Source of the DNA: Terebella lapidaria
Taxonomy: Eukaryota > Annelida > Polychaeta > Terebellida > Terebellidae
Direction of reading: 5' to 3'
Assembly (NCBI GenBank): GCA_949152475.1
Contig: OX424556.1
Span: forward strand, 13,264,664-13,328,663
DNA length: 64,000 nucleotides
Position 1 is the stretch's first letter. Every line of letters begins with the position of its first letter. The notes under the pieces are model-generated. The model had not been told where the DNA came from. It saw only the letters and a program-made list of their open reading frames with translations, and searched no databases. The position numbers and the translations under genes are program-made. Of the stretch, positions 54,314 through 64,000 are shown in pieces.

Positions 54314-57300
54314 GCTCGAAAGTTGCCCGGCGATTGATACAGAACACGCATGTAGGAGCTCTACGCTTGTTTGACTCCAGTGATGAGTCAGACATTCTGG
54401 ATGGACAGGGAACACATGTGGAATCTCTTGGTACCCTTTCATTGTCCAACACGACTAATGCTGGAGAAACTCGCAGAAACGGTGAAAGTTCCGCAATGAC
54501 AGAAAACGCTGACCCTGGCTCTGACGAGGATCACATGTTTGAAAGCAATAATCGTTCAGGTGACGAAGCAACTGACCTACAACAACAAAATATCGGTGAA
54601 AAACTTGGTGGATCTACTGAAAACAAATCACACCCCATTGTCAGTGGTGACCTTTATTCCCAAAATTTTTCTGAAATGCATTTCCACAATGACAGTGGAA
54701 TTGTAAATCATAGCAGTATGTTTCCACTACAAGACACGTGGACCACTGAGGGCAACACTTGGACAACCCCAGAGTCCCCCCGGAGTGTCAGTGCTGTCAC
54801 GGTCCATGATCAACAGTTTACTGGTGATGAAGAGCGAAGCCCTGTCATTGAGAAGTCATCGGAAGTCATCGAACCACGTATATTTTCTACTAGTACTGTG
54901 AGCCAGAACAATCTCATGGCTGAAAGTGACGCTCTTCAAGATATTTCAGCTCAAGAAAGACTTCCGATGGAACTAAATCCAATTCACATCAACGACCCTC
55001 TTCCACAACAGCATCACAAACGTGACGTCACTGCTGCAAAAACAGAAGCATTTGGTCCATACAACATGTCGCGATATTCAGAGAATTCTAAAGCCGATGA
55101 CATTCTCCAGGGAAACAAAACGTTAGAGTTTCAAATGATTGATGATGACACCGATTCTGCGTACAATGATATTGTATCTGGAGAGGAAATGACAACCGAG
55201 AAATATGAGGAAACAGCAGACTCGGACATAATATTTCCCATTGATACTGGAGATAGGATTTCATCTGGTTACAATCTTCATGATATTAGTGTGTCAATTG
55301 CCGGAGGAGATCAGCAAGTCATAAACTATGTTATTCGTGACTCATCGCCTGATACAGCTGTGTATTCACCTACCAAACGTGATGAAAACTACATTTCAAA
55401 CATCACCGGTTTTACCAACGAATCCACATCCAATTTCTCTCAAACTCAAGAGGCAGAGTCGGAGAATACAAAGACAAATGCCTCTATCAGAGGCGATGAG
55501 AATGTTATCGCCAGACGACTACCCCAAGCAGATGAGCATGGTAACATACCTTATAAGAATATGTTCGTCCAGTTATCATCGGATTCATTCGGCGATACTT
55601 TGTTGAAACAGAGTACCTGGTGGGACAAACATAACGGACCGCTAAATGTGTCAGCCAACGAAACTCTGAAAAAGACTCCAAGTGAGCCGCGCATTTATCA
55701 CAAATCCGAGAGGGAACCTTTGCCACTGTCTGACTTGCCGGTTCACCATCAGTTGGGGTTCCTGGAGCATAAAGAAGCAGAAAAGCACGTATTCGCGTCA
55801 CTGGAAGACGCGGAACATATAGCAAGGATGCATGATCGCAGCGCAGCAATATCTGGCGACATGAAGTATGATGCTGTACCTGAAGATAAAACTGTGAATG
55901 CACTAGCAGACACACCCAGCACCACGATGTCTGAGTACATCGCTTTATATGGCGATGATCTTCCACCTGTTGATGGATATGTGAATACAACAGGAGTTGG
56001 TACAACAGTGAGCACAACTCTGGCCGCTGAAGACATGGATTTGATGCGCGGAGAGGCATCCGACGAGGAGGCAAGAAAGAGGCAAGAAACGCAATCGAGA
56101 GCTAAACCGAATGCTCCTCCTCAACCTGATAACAATTCGCGGGAAATCGAAACACGCCAAGTACAATCTGGACTGGACCAAGTACATCCCGTAGTCCGGC
56201 CATCTAAAGCCGGTTCTCCTCGTCACGATCCATCAATTCCAAGTACATCTTCAAGAAAGGCCTCTGAAACATACGAGGTAAACTGAATAAGTCAGCTGTA
56301 GTCCATATTTTATTCTTTTGAGATACTACTTTCACGAAAAAAACGTCATGTAACCAGATAACCAATTCGCTTCAGCTAAATGGCGGCAGGCAGAATGTGA
56401 ACGTGATTTTCTATGCATACTCGAGGGGTGGTTCATCTATCGGTACCCATGTGTTCAGTCTCGACCCTGACGCGTTCTTCTGGTATGAGCCTCTCGACGC
56501 CTTCTACAGTGCTCATTTTGGTATTCCCCAACACGTCATTCCTGGGAACCAGCTGTACTACAATAATGGCACTAAAAGGTACATGTGGAAATAGTAAAAT
56601 ATCCAGCGCTATTATATCGATCTAACGGTACAATAAACGACAAACCACATTTTCCTTTCTGATTGGTCTATATTTTTGTTGGTATTATTACTACGACAGA
56701 GAGTTGTTGTTTGAGGAGAGGCGCTGGTTGGTAGCGTTCTTCAGGAATCTGTTCGAGTGTAAGTTGTACGACCTCCCTCCGGATGTGTTTGCACACGCCT
56801 TCAGACACAAGTCGGACAGCCTCCGCGGGTTCAGTAACTGTTACATGAACACCCGTGCCCGAGTTACCCTGGACCTGTGTCGGAGCTACACCACACCTCT
56901 ATGTGGAGAAACCGTGGAAGACTCCATAGACAGACAGTGTCACGTGATTCTACGTGCGGTATGGCGAATACGGGAATCGCTGCCCTATCGTCGGTCCACA
57001 GATTTTGATTTCAAAGTGAGAGAAGAGGACATGGCCAGATACCTAGGTATCCTGAGGGACTCAATATCTCGCATGCGGATCATTCTCAGGGAGGAATTGC
57101 AGTACCAGTTGCATCAGTTCGTGACGCACCAGATATGCATCAACGCTATCGCGGCACAGATTTCAGAATGTCTCCCTCGAGCAGTTGAACAATGTCAGAA
57201 AAGTGGACTCCGTGCTGTCAAAGTTTTACGATTGAGGTTCGACGAACTGGAAGAACTTATGTTCCTATATCCCCAGCTAAAGACGATATACTTCACAAGG

Positions 57301-57729
57301 GACCCTAGAGCTATTGCTTATTCTCGAGCTAAAAATAATGTTGTCAAGAGCAAGCGCGACCCAAGCTACATCGAGGAGGCCAAATTCATATGCCGTCGTC
57401 TACGCAACGACTTGAAGAAGAAGGCTATCCTGGAGAGTAGATATCCTCTCAATCTAATCACTGTGAAGTATGAGAGCTTGGCCAGGGATCCTCTCAGGTA
57501 CGCCGCTGACGTGTACCGCTTCCTCGACAGGCAAGTGCCTGCCGGCTGGGAGAAATTCATCCAAGCCATGTACAGAAGACAGATGAAACAGGACGGTCCG
57601 TTTGGTCTGGTGAGACACAACCCTATGGAAACCGCGCTTGCGTGGAGAAGGAATACGATAGGGTCAGGACAGAACAACATGTACGCATCGTGCAAAAACG
57701 AACTGGCACAACTACAGTACGACCCGTGA
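54280..57729 (+). CDS. carbohydrate sulfotransferase with a very long disordered stalk, three exons
   Basis: Exons are 54280-56277, 56376-56578 and 56700-57729 (introns phase 0 and phase 2, GTAAAC...TTCAG and GTACAT...GACAG), in frame for 1076 residues. The last 410 residues are a PAPS-dependent sulfotransferase of the Gal/GalNAc/GlcNAc 6-O family: the 5'-phosphosulfate-binding motif SRGGSSIGTHVF (from residue 682) and 3'-phosphate-binding motif RDPRAIAYSR (934-943). Such enzymes are Golgi type II membrane proteins that sulfate glycans. Residues 1-660 are acidic, Ser/Thr-rich, with many N-glycosylation sequons and no recognised domain; family members usually have far shorter stems. No convincing membrane anchor is seen after the ATG at 54280, so a true first exon upstream spliced at 54314 is likely. 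Confidence 0.82.
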
Positions 57730-58216
57730 AGGAAAACTTCGTCCATTAGAATTTGTGATACACAAATGTGAAGGACTGCGTAAAGAAAGATTCATGTACA
57801 TATTGGGCTTACTGACTCACTATTAACTTCGATGTTCTTCTAGTTAATATTAGACAAAAATGAACGATTCGACACGAACACATTAATGCATTTATCTAAG
57901 TACTCAAAGTATACAATATGAATATTAAAGTGACAGAAAATATCTTTAGGCAATGTCTAACATGTAAATATTGTCGCCGCCTACACTGCGCGGAGTCGAT
58001 TGCTTATGCATTCAAACTCATTAATTATGCAGTCATGAACGTATCTAGTCAAATGAATAAATTAAATATGCCAGGGAACACTGTCTTGTAAAATATTTTA
58101 CATGCTTTTCACGGGAAAAGTTATATTGTATGACATTGTTTCGTGCATGTTGGTCGATGTATTAACTAACGTATCACAGACGCGAATAACTTGATATCTA
58201 TACCACTACAGTTTAT
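57730..58216. other. intergenic, no feature seen
   Basis: AT-rich spacer between the sulfotransferase and the next gene on the same strand. No repeat or RNA gene is evident. Confidence 0.5.
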
Positions 58217-59266
58217 TTGCAAGATCGGAAGATACACATACGTTCTTCCCCTAGGAAGATAAATTTCCCAACTTTCATGTCTGTATCGGTCAGTGCACCG
58301 GCGACTGACAGCATGTTGACACGGGATTACAAGCACTGTCCCTTGTCGAAGATGAACGTGTACATCCAGAGACACCGGGCCACACTGACCGCCGTGTTCT
58401 ATGTCATACTGACGGTGTCCTGTGTTGTGCTTCTCTATGACCCGTCCTACATAGAACGTCTCCTGTCCTACTTGATATCGCCGACTGTGTCATCACAATC
58501 CCAAGAGAACGATCAGCATGTCACCAAAAAACCAGCAACCACCCCGGCTCCCACACGTACACTACACAAGCTGCTCGACTTGCCCTTCACGCCTAAAAAC
58601 TTCAAGTGCGAGGACATGCTCGAACAAGCCGGGCTTAACTTCACGTATCTGGACACGTATTGGGACCATTTAGACGCCTACAAGACGGCGCTGGGTCTGA
58701 ACGACATCATGGGACACAGCGCGTCCAATGAGCATGCCTGGATACTGCAGGAAATTGGTCGCCTGCCCTTTGTAAAGACGGTATGTGAGACTGGCTTTGA
58801 TGCCGGAGCCACGAGCTTCCAGTGGCTGTCCGGAAACGAGGATGTCATTGTCTACTCTTTCGACGACACCAAGAAAAACTACTCCTTGGAAATGGTCGAC
58901 TTCATGTCCATCGAGTTCCCGGAGCGGTTCTATCTGTATCCGGGGAACATAGCAAAAACCGTCAATGCCTTCGTGCAGAAGCGAGAGGGCAAGGTGAGGT
59001 GTGACGTCGTGTTCGTTGACAGCACACAACCAACGGACACCGTACGGGCCAACCTGAAGGACTTCAAGCGACTCGCTAACCGCGTCGAGAACCTGGTCGT
59101 CATGGACACTCACCCGCAGAACAGCCCGGGTAGCGACATCCACGGGGTGTGGAGGGAGTTCACAGAGAGCGGCTCTATCACAGAACACTTCAAGTGCTAC
59201 TTCGCCAACCTCAGCGACATCGGCAAGGAACGAGGTCTCACAGTCGGATCTTTTAACTTCAATTGA
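58217..59266 (+). CDS. type II membrane protein with methyltransferase-like domain, single exon
   Basis: The frame gives 349 residues from the first ATG; ATGs at 58277, 58313 and 58352 are alternatives and the last three would leave a shorter cytoplasmic tail. One membrane segment is at residues 56-74, then a Thr/Pro-rich stem (to about 118), then a lumenal domain. Residues 187-204 (VKTVCETGFDAGATSFQW) resemble the glycine-rich SAM motif I (E-G-aGxSS), VYSFDD (212-217) resembles motif II, and CDVVFVDS...VVMDTH (262-299) resembles motifs IV-V of class I methyltransferases (Methyltransf_24-like). Three of the motif-I positions deviate, so catalysis is uncertain. The topology predicts a Golgi or ER lumen enzyme. 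It lies 487 bp after the sulfotransferase, same strand. Confidence 0.72.
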   Translation: MQDRKIHIRSSPRKINFPTFMSVSVSAPATDSMLTRDYKHCPLSKMNVYIQRHRATLTAVFYVILTVSCVVLLYDPSYIERLLSYLISPTVSSQSQENDQHVTKKPATTPAPTRTLHKLLDLPFTPKNFKCEDMLEQAGLNFTYLDTYWDHLDAYKTALGLNDIMGHSASNEHAWILQEIGRLPFVKTVCETGFDAGATSFQWLSGNEDVIVYSFDDTKKNYSLEMVDFMSIEFPERFYLYPGNIAKTVNAFVQKREGKVRCDVVFVDSTQPTDTVRANLKDFKRLANRVENLVVMDTHPQNSPGSDIHGVWREFTESGSITEHFKCYFANLSDIGKERGLTVGSFNFN

Positions 59267-61640
59267 GTCTTCTCGCGGACATGTTGTTAACCTGAAAACA
59301 ATACTTCCTTACGCAATTCTAAATATAATATCGCATTTGATTGTCTTACTGCTCAGCAAGGTGGTAATTACTTTGATTGGCAAGGGAGTGGATATTGCGC
59401 TGGGCACTAATCATACCATGTGGATGTCGTGTAATTTAGAATTGTTATATGCTGCATGGTTATCCCTGGCAGAGGTAATACGTATCGCCACCGGATGTGA
59501 ACGCTGGCATGTACTTGTAGACGTCCTGTGCAGCTACAGATAATACTCATCGTAATTAATTACATATTGCTCGAAACTCGTGGAGACAAAATCCTATTGT
59601 AGTTGGTCCGCATAATTATAAGTTGCCGTTGATTGCCGTTCGTGCAGAAATGATGACTATTTTTGATAGTCTACTATTTGTGATGCGAAAGGTCGATATT
59701 TAATTTGGAATGATATGAAAAGAGTTGACACTGACAAACGTTTTCACGATACCAGCAAAATACTTCCAAGTCATGAGTGAATATCAAACCTAGACCCACA
59801 TGTACATATGAATACTAAGTACAAATGTAATAGTGTGATCATCAGATGGAACTGTAGTACTCAACACTTCGTTGGCTAGCTTACATGTACAGTTCTTACA
59901 ATGATAATGTCCAGTTAAAGCTACTGCCTTCGAATGTATGCAATATATTTTTCAAAACTAAATTTTTGTGCAACATGTCTAATGTTGCACAAAAATAACA
60001 AAAGGTGTGCTCAATGATTTTGACCATTACAATTGTCCGAGTTGTCTTTTCATCCGTTTCAATAAACATGTTGGTCCGGTTTTGTATATAAACAATCGAA
60101 AGTGTATCCATCAAACCCGAATGTAAACAAATGCCTAAATCGCGCTTAAAAGTCCCCATCGAGTGCATTTTTCAGTTCGTATGTGCATATATAGTGTAGT
60201 TATGAGAAAAACAATCAGTGATATACCATGATGTATGTGAAATATTCAGTCCATCTTGCACTTATATGCTTTGTTTACATCTGCGTGTGATGGATACAGT
60301 TCCTGTATTTACGCTAAAACCGCCTGTTCAAATGAGCAAAATTTCCCTGAGGACTGGCTGTAGTCATTACATTTGATGTGAGTGTGTCTCATTCAGTTAA
60401 TTTAGCATGTTTAATATGAAATATAGTTTTCAATAAATATTGACCGGTTTCGATGGCAGTTGCTTTAAATAGTTCGCACGTACCGGATTTGTATTTCTGA
60501 GTTAGATAGAAACACACTAAAAAATAATTTTCTTATGTAAGAAAATATGAGAAAGTTAAACTCAAATTAAGTATTATTTTCTAGAGATTTCTTGGACAAG
60601 AAAATAATTTTCTCACGCAAAAAAATAAAACAAATAATAAACTCAAATTGAGTATAATTTTCTTGACATTTCTCACACAAAGAATAAATTTCTTGCAAAA
60701 GAAAATTTTACTAAAACTGAGTATTATTTTCTTGACTTTTGTGATACCGGGTAATAAAAACAAAATTGCATGTTCTTGATTGCAACATGGAAAGTTTTTT
60801 TTTTTTTTTTTTACATTGACAGTGTTTTTCCTGTTAAACATGTTTTAGTTCTTGATACCAGTATTCTACTGATGATCACATGCACATGCAGAATGTAACA
60901 ATTCCTTTCCCAAAATTGCACCATAAAGAAATACATGTTCATTTTAGCAGCTCCGTGATGAAAGCTAGGTATTTCATCTGTTACATGTTATACATTCTTA
61001 AAATATGCAATTCATTATCAAACTCATACACCTCACAATAGTGAGGATCAAGCATTTGTTGTGATTTATACAGAACATTTAAAACATCTGCCATTATAGG
61101 TACATTGTACTGACACCAAATTAAATAACTTGAGCTTTCATTAACAGTAACCATAACTTTTCTTCCCAACTTTGATACATATTTTGGTAACTAGTAGTGA
61201 ACATTCTCCAATAGAACTTTAAATGCCCAGCATAAGGCATGTAATGCTTACAAAGTTAGAAACCATTTGGCTTATCGGGCTCAGCAGCAGGGCTTTATAT
61301 CCCTCCTCCCCATTTCCGATTTAAACACACACAAATATGTGTTGTGAGTATTCTTGTAGTCTGCAGCTGGTGACAGATATGTGAGGATATTATTTGTTTG
61401 TAAAAATTTACTTTGTACATCTTTTGCGAAGATATATCACAAAAGAGATGTAATGATTTCTTAAATTTTCTTGCTTTAAGAAATTTTCTTGTTTCACCTA
61501 TAATACTAGTGATCACATGACCAATCACATGACTAATCCGAATGGAAGAAGACAATATGGCCGCCGTAGATTTCAAATATGACATAGATGCACAGTATGT
61601 ATTGTGAAAATTTATTCCGATGAGAAAAGATTTCCAATAA
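59267..61640. other. no gene seen; AT-rich degenerate repeat at 60510-60745
   Basis: At 60510-60745 the motif ACTCAAATT(A/G)AGTAT(A/T)ATTTTCT recurs about three times (60554, 60637, 60707), in an A/T-rich region with many AAGAAAATT words. A T18 run is at about 60797. Nothing else coding or structural is seen. Confidence 0.5.
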
Positions 61641-61989
61641 TCTAGTTCACCACTGGTCAGAAATATAATTTGGAAGAACCATAATGTATTGAGCCGGTTC
61701 CAGGGTCCGTTAGGACGAAAGCCAAACTTATTCAGGCAGTGGCAGTAGAACTTTGAATGGAGGTCCATATACCACAACTGAAGAATAGTTGTGCAGAGTT
61801 GGTATAAAGGTTCATTTTTCATTTTTGACGATATTTTCAGATGGACAAACATTGTTTCATGGACATTGAGGATGTAGGCCTATTGACCTTGACCTTTTTA
61901 GAGTATTCTACACTTTTTTAATTTTCGTCGATATCTTGTTATTCTTACACCAAAATGACTCCAAGGCATCTTCAGGCCCTGACGTCTAG
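61641..61989 (+). mobile_element. minimal copy of the 148-bp HLE family without an array (H9)
   Basis: CACCACTGGTCAGAAATAT, GGAAGAACC, GAGCCGGTTCCAGGGTCCG and GTTGGTATAAAGG-like words follow the conserved block of H1 at 5717-5910. It then passes almost directly to TTTTCGTCGATATCTTG and the 3' end: CAAGGC-8 nt-GCCCTG (61962-61981) and ACGTCTAG, followed by T. The 5' palindrome is missing. Confidence 0.6.
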
Positions 61990-62420
61990 TTTTGTTCACC
62001 GTGGTCTTGAATGCAGATGTTTCTCTCGATAAATATCGTATCGTATGACACTTATGACCGACCCATGTGGTTGATCCTATACCGTATAGCAAGCTGTCTA
62101 GGACTGGCTCTCGTACATCAGGTTATATTGGCTCGCTGTCTGTAGGATATCGACTGTATGTCTCAACTGCAGAAATCTACAGTTGATCTTCTCACACTTT
62201 GAGTTTATATCAAGAGGATGCCAATTACAACAAGAGTTTCAATCTCTCGCAGCTCCGAGCGAGAGTATAGTGTGTGCCATAAAACAGGTATTATTTAGGG
62301 AGAAATTGATCAAAATGCTTAGTAAAACGTATATGTAGGACATGTCTAAATATGTATGCAATTCATTCAAATTAAAAAGATTTTGTTTTGTCCTTGTGTT
62401 CAAACCCCGCATCCGGTTTA
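61990..62420. other. no gene seen
   Basis: AT-rich unique-looking sequence. Confidence 0.45.
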
Positions 62421-63266
62421 CATGGTGTCCTAAGATAAAGTAGCCCCATAACAAAGCCACATGTGTGGACTGATCATGCTGATGGTATGGATACATCTGA
62501 CAAAGGTAACCATGGTAATAGCAGAGTAAAGTATTCTGCTGTATCAGCAGCTACCCTTTTATTCTGCATGTACCTGTGTGATCCGGATAAAGGTCCTGTT
62601 TTAGCGTCCGGGTGCGGGTACATGTAGGTTTTCCAAGAAATTTGTCACCAACCGACTCAGAAAATCTTGGTCATTCATCCATAATTGTTCTTCAAATTTC
62701 AATCGGCCTCAATGTCGGATAACTACATGTAATGAGCAATAAAACGATATTTCCTTTTGAATATATTGCTTTGTTTTTTTCTTTGTTCTGGCGTCCATAG
62801 AACATGTTTTCACTTGAAATGTACACAAGAATTTATCAGATCTATGCGTGTTGTATATTGGCTTGTGTTAATAATTTGTGTGTGTTAACATTCCGTGCTG
62901 CCTGATACCTTTTCGAAAGTCTCAAGACAGCACGGCCTAATATCGGCAGCAACACAATGTAAAAACAAAACACAGAACATTTCTGTGGATATATTCATTC
63001 ACTCAAATTGAATGTCAGTAACAATTTAGTATAAAATATACAGGGATAAAGGCTCCCTGCAAGTGCACCACTCAAAAATTGATGGAAGTCATCAGACTAT
63101 TGTAAACAAAACATATCGCAATCCACAAATATATACCGATGTTTAATTCAATTTATATAGCTTAACAGTATGAACCATAAGATGCGCGACATGTCTGGTT
63201 TCTGATGCTTTTTTGTCATCGTGGTAAATCCAATCAATCGGGGCTACTTTATCTTGGGACACCCTG
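62421..63266. mobile_element. 846-bp MITE with 27-bp TIRs and TA target duplication
   Basis: The left end CATGGTGTCCTAAGATAAAG... and right end ...CTTTATCTTGGGACACCCTG are inverted repeats of about 27 bp with two mismatches, and TA flanks both sides (62419-62420 and 63267-63268). The GGTGTCCC terminus is typical of mariner/Tc1-related elements. No transposase frame is present. Confidence 0.85.
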
Positions 63267-63268
63267 TA

Positions 63269-64000
63269 CCTTCGATGATATGTGATGATGTGTATCATTG
63301 ACGTTAGGAACAATCAAAACTAATGGTGTGTTTGTCCAATGAGATGTCCTGCTTGTCTACATGTAGGTGGTGTTGGCAAATATTTGTAAAAGGATGCAGT
63401 AAGCTATTTCTCAACGGCTACTGTGTAAACACGTGCTTGTACCAATGCAAAGTTACGTCGAATACAATCCATAGTCATCGGTGTATTCAAATAGAAATTC
63501 GAAGCTTATTCTCACCAGTCAGAGCCCACTATGTCCAGGGTTTTGTAATCTAGACGATGCCTTGCCATTTGTTGTCTGACAATAATTAATATAGTGCTTT
63601 AGTATTTGCAAATGTTCGGTGGTTTATGTTTTGTTGTCATTCGTGTGTTCGATTTCCTTCACTTCCAGTTTATCTAATTAATTACAGAGGATTACATGGT
63701 GTGAGTTTTGATAATGTAACAACAAGAGAAACGTCTTCACGTCGATGTGCAATATCACAGCTCGTTTTCGTCCATGTATATTTGTCGAGATGAGGGTCGC
63801 AATCTTACAAAGGAACCTAATTAAGAGACCGAAGACTTGTAACTGCTATCAGTGAGGGAGGAGAGGCACATCGCCACGGAACTCCGTCTGGTTTATTGTG
63901 CTGATGTCCAATGTCCGCCACTGCTTGTCAGTGTGGAGCTTCGAGAGCGAGGCGCGGGCAAAAAACTCCACATTAATGGTCCATGTTTTAGGTAGTTAAT
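63269..64000. other. no gene seen
   Basis: No exon, repeat or RNA gene is supported in this end of the window. Confidence 0.45.

Noticed and set aside
58670-59188. 172-codon minus-strand frame
   Set aside because: It is the antisense shadow of the methyltransferase-like CDS, which has a membrane segment and motif support on the plus strand.
59337-59543. 68-codon frame downstream of the methyltransferase-like gene
   Set aside because: No family similarity, splice sites or codon pattern support it; it is likely chance.

Overview
The window is eukaryotic and almost certainly from a marine invertebrate. The likely genes are single-copy and intron-bearing with GT-AG junctions. The repeats include DIRS-type tyrosine-recombinase retrotransposons, a Ty3/gypsy-like gag, TIR MITEs, and long minisatellites with 'aaggtcaaagttca' motifs and abundant TACATGTA-like words. 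That combination suggests a lophotrochozoan (mollusc or brachiopod) more than an insect or vertebrate, but the species cannot be fixed from sequence alone.

Layout. 0-3.6 kb: minus-strand gypsy-like gag with a probable 1.6 kb 5' LTR carrying an 89-bp minisatellite. 5.57-11.27 kb: a large Helitron/Helentron-like element (called HLE here) with about 31 copies of a 148-bp monomer; a mariner-type MITE sits inside its last bases. 13.4-15.4 kb: a two-exon ankyrin-repeat/SOCS-box gene. 16-18.5 kb: a Harbinger-like MITE and a second HLE family. 19.05-24.98 kb: a nearly full-length but frame-broken DIRS element (A) with ITRs and internal complementary region. 25.58-34.64 kb: a decayed second DIRS (B), split by a 4.8 kb cluster of HLEs with 134-, 121- and 148-bp arrays. 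33.5-40.05 kb: a near-identical 3.28 kb tandem duplication that includes the right end of DIRS B. 40-43.6 kb: a minus-strand DIRS relic (D) and a plus-strand fragment (E). 44.5-46.7 kb: the paralogue of the first ankyrin/SOCS gene, same intron position and phase. 47.9-53.6 kb: a 77-bp minisatellite interrupted by a mariner-like TIR element that carries a 31-bp palindromic minisatellite; then a decayed HLE-like array. 54.3-57.7 kb: a three-exon carbohydrate sulfotransferase with a very long disordered stalk. 58.2-59.3 kb: a single-exon type II membrane protein with a methyltransferase-like domain. 59.3-64 kb: no gene seen; a minimal HLE copy and an 846-bp MITE.

How the genes may work together. 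The two ankyrin proteins end in SOCS-box-like segments and resemble ASB substrate adaptors of Elongin-BC/Cullin-5 ubiquitin ligases; they are a duplicated pair now separated by about 29 kb of transposons. The sulfotransferase and the membrane methyltransferase-like protein are neighbours on one strand and both look like Golgi type II enzymes acting on glycans or secreted molecules; a shared pathway is only an inference.

The most unusual content is the HLE set. Several families with unrelated monomers share one plan: a 5' palindrome with a 3-nt loop, subterminal inverted repeat, homopolymer or microsatellite, conserved block, minisatellite array, matching 3' inverted repeat, and a terminal hairpin, ending in CTAG|T in the 148-bp family.
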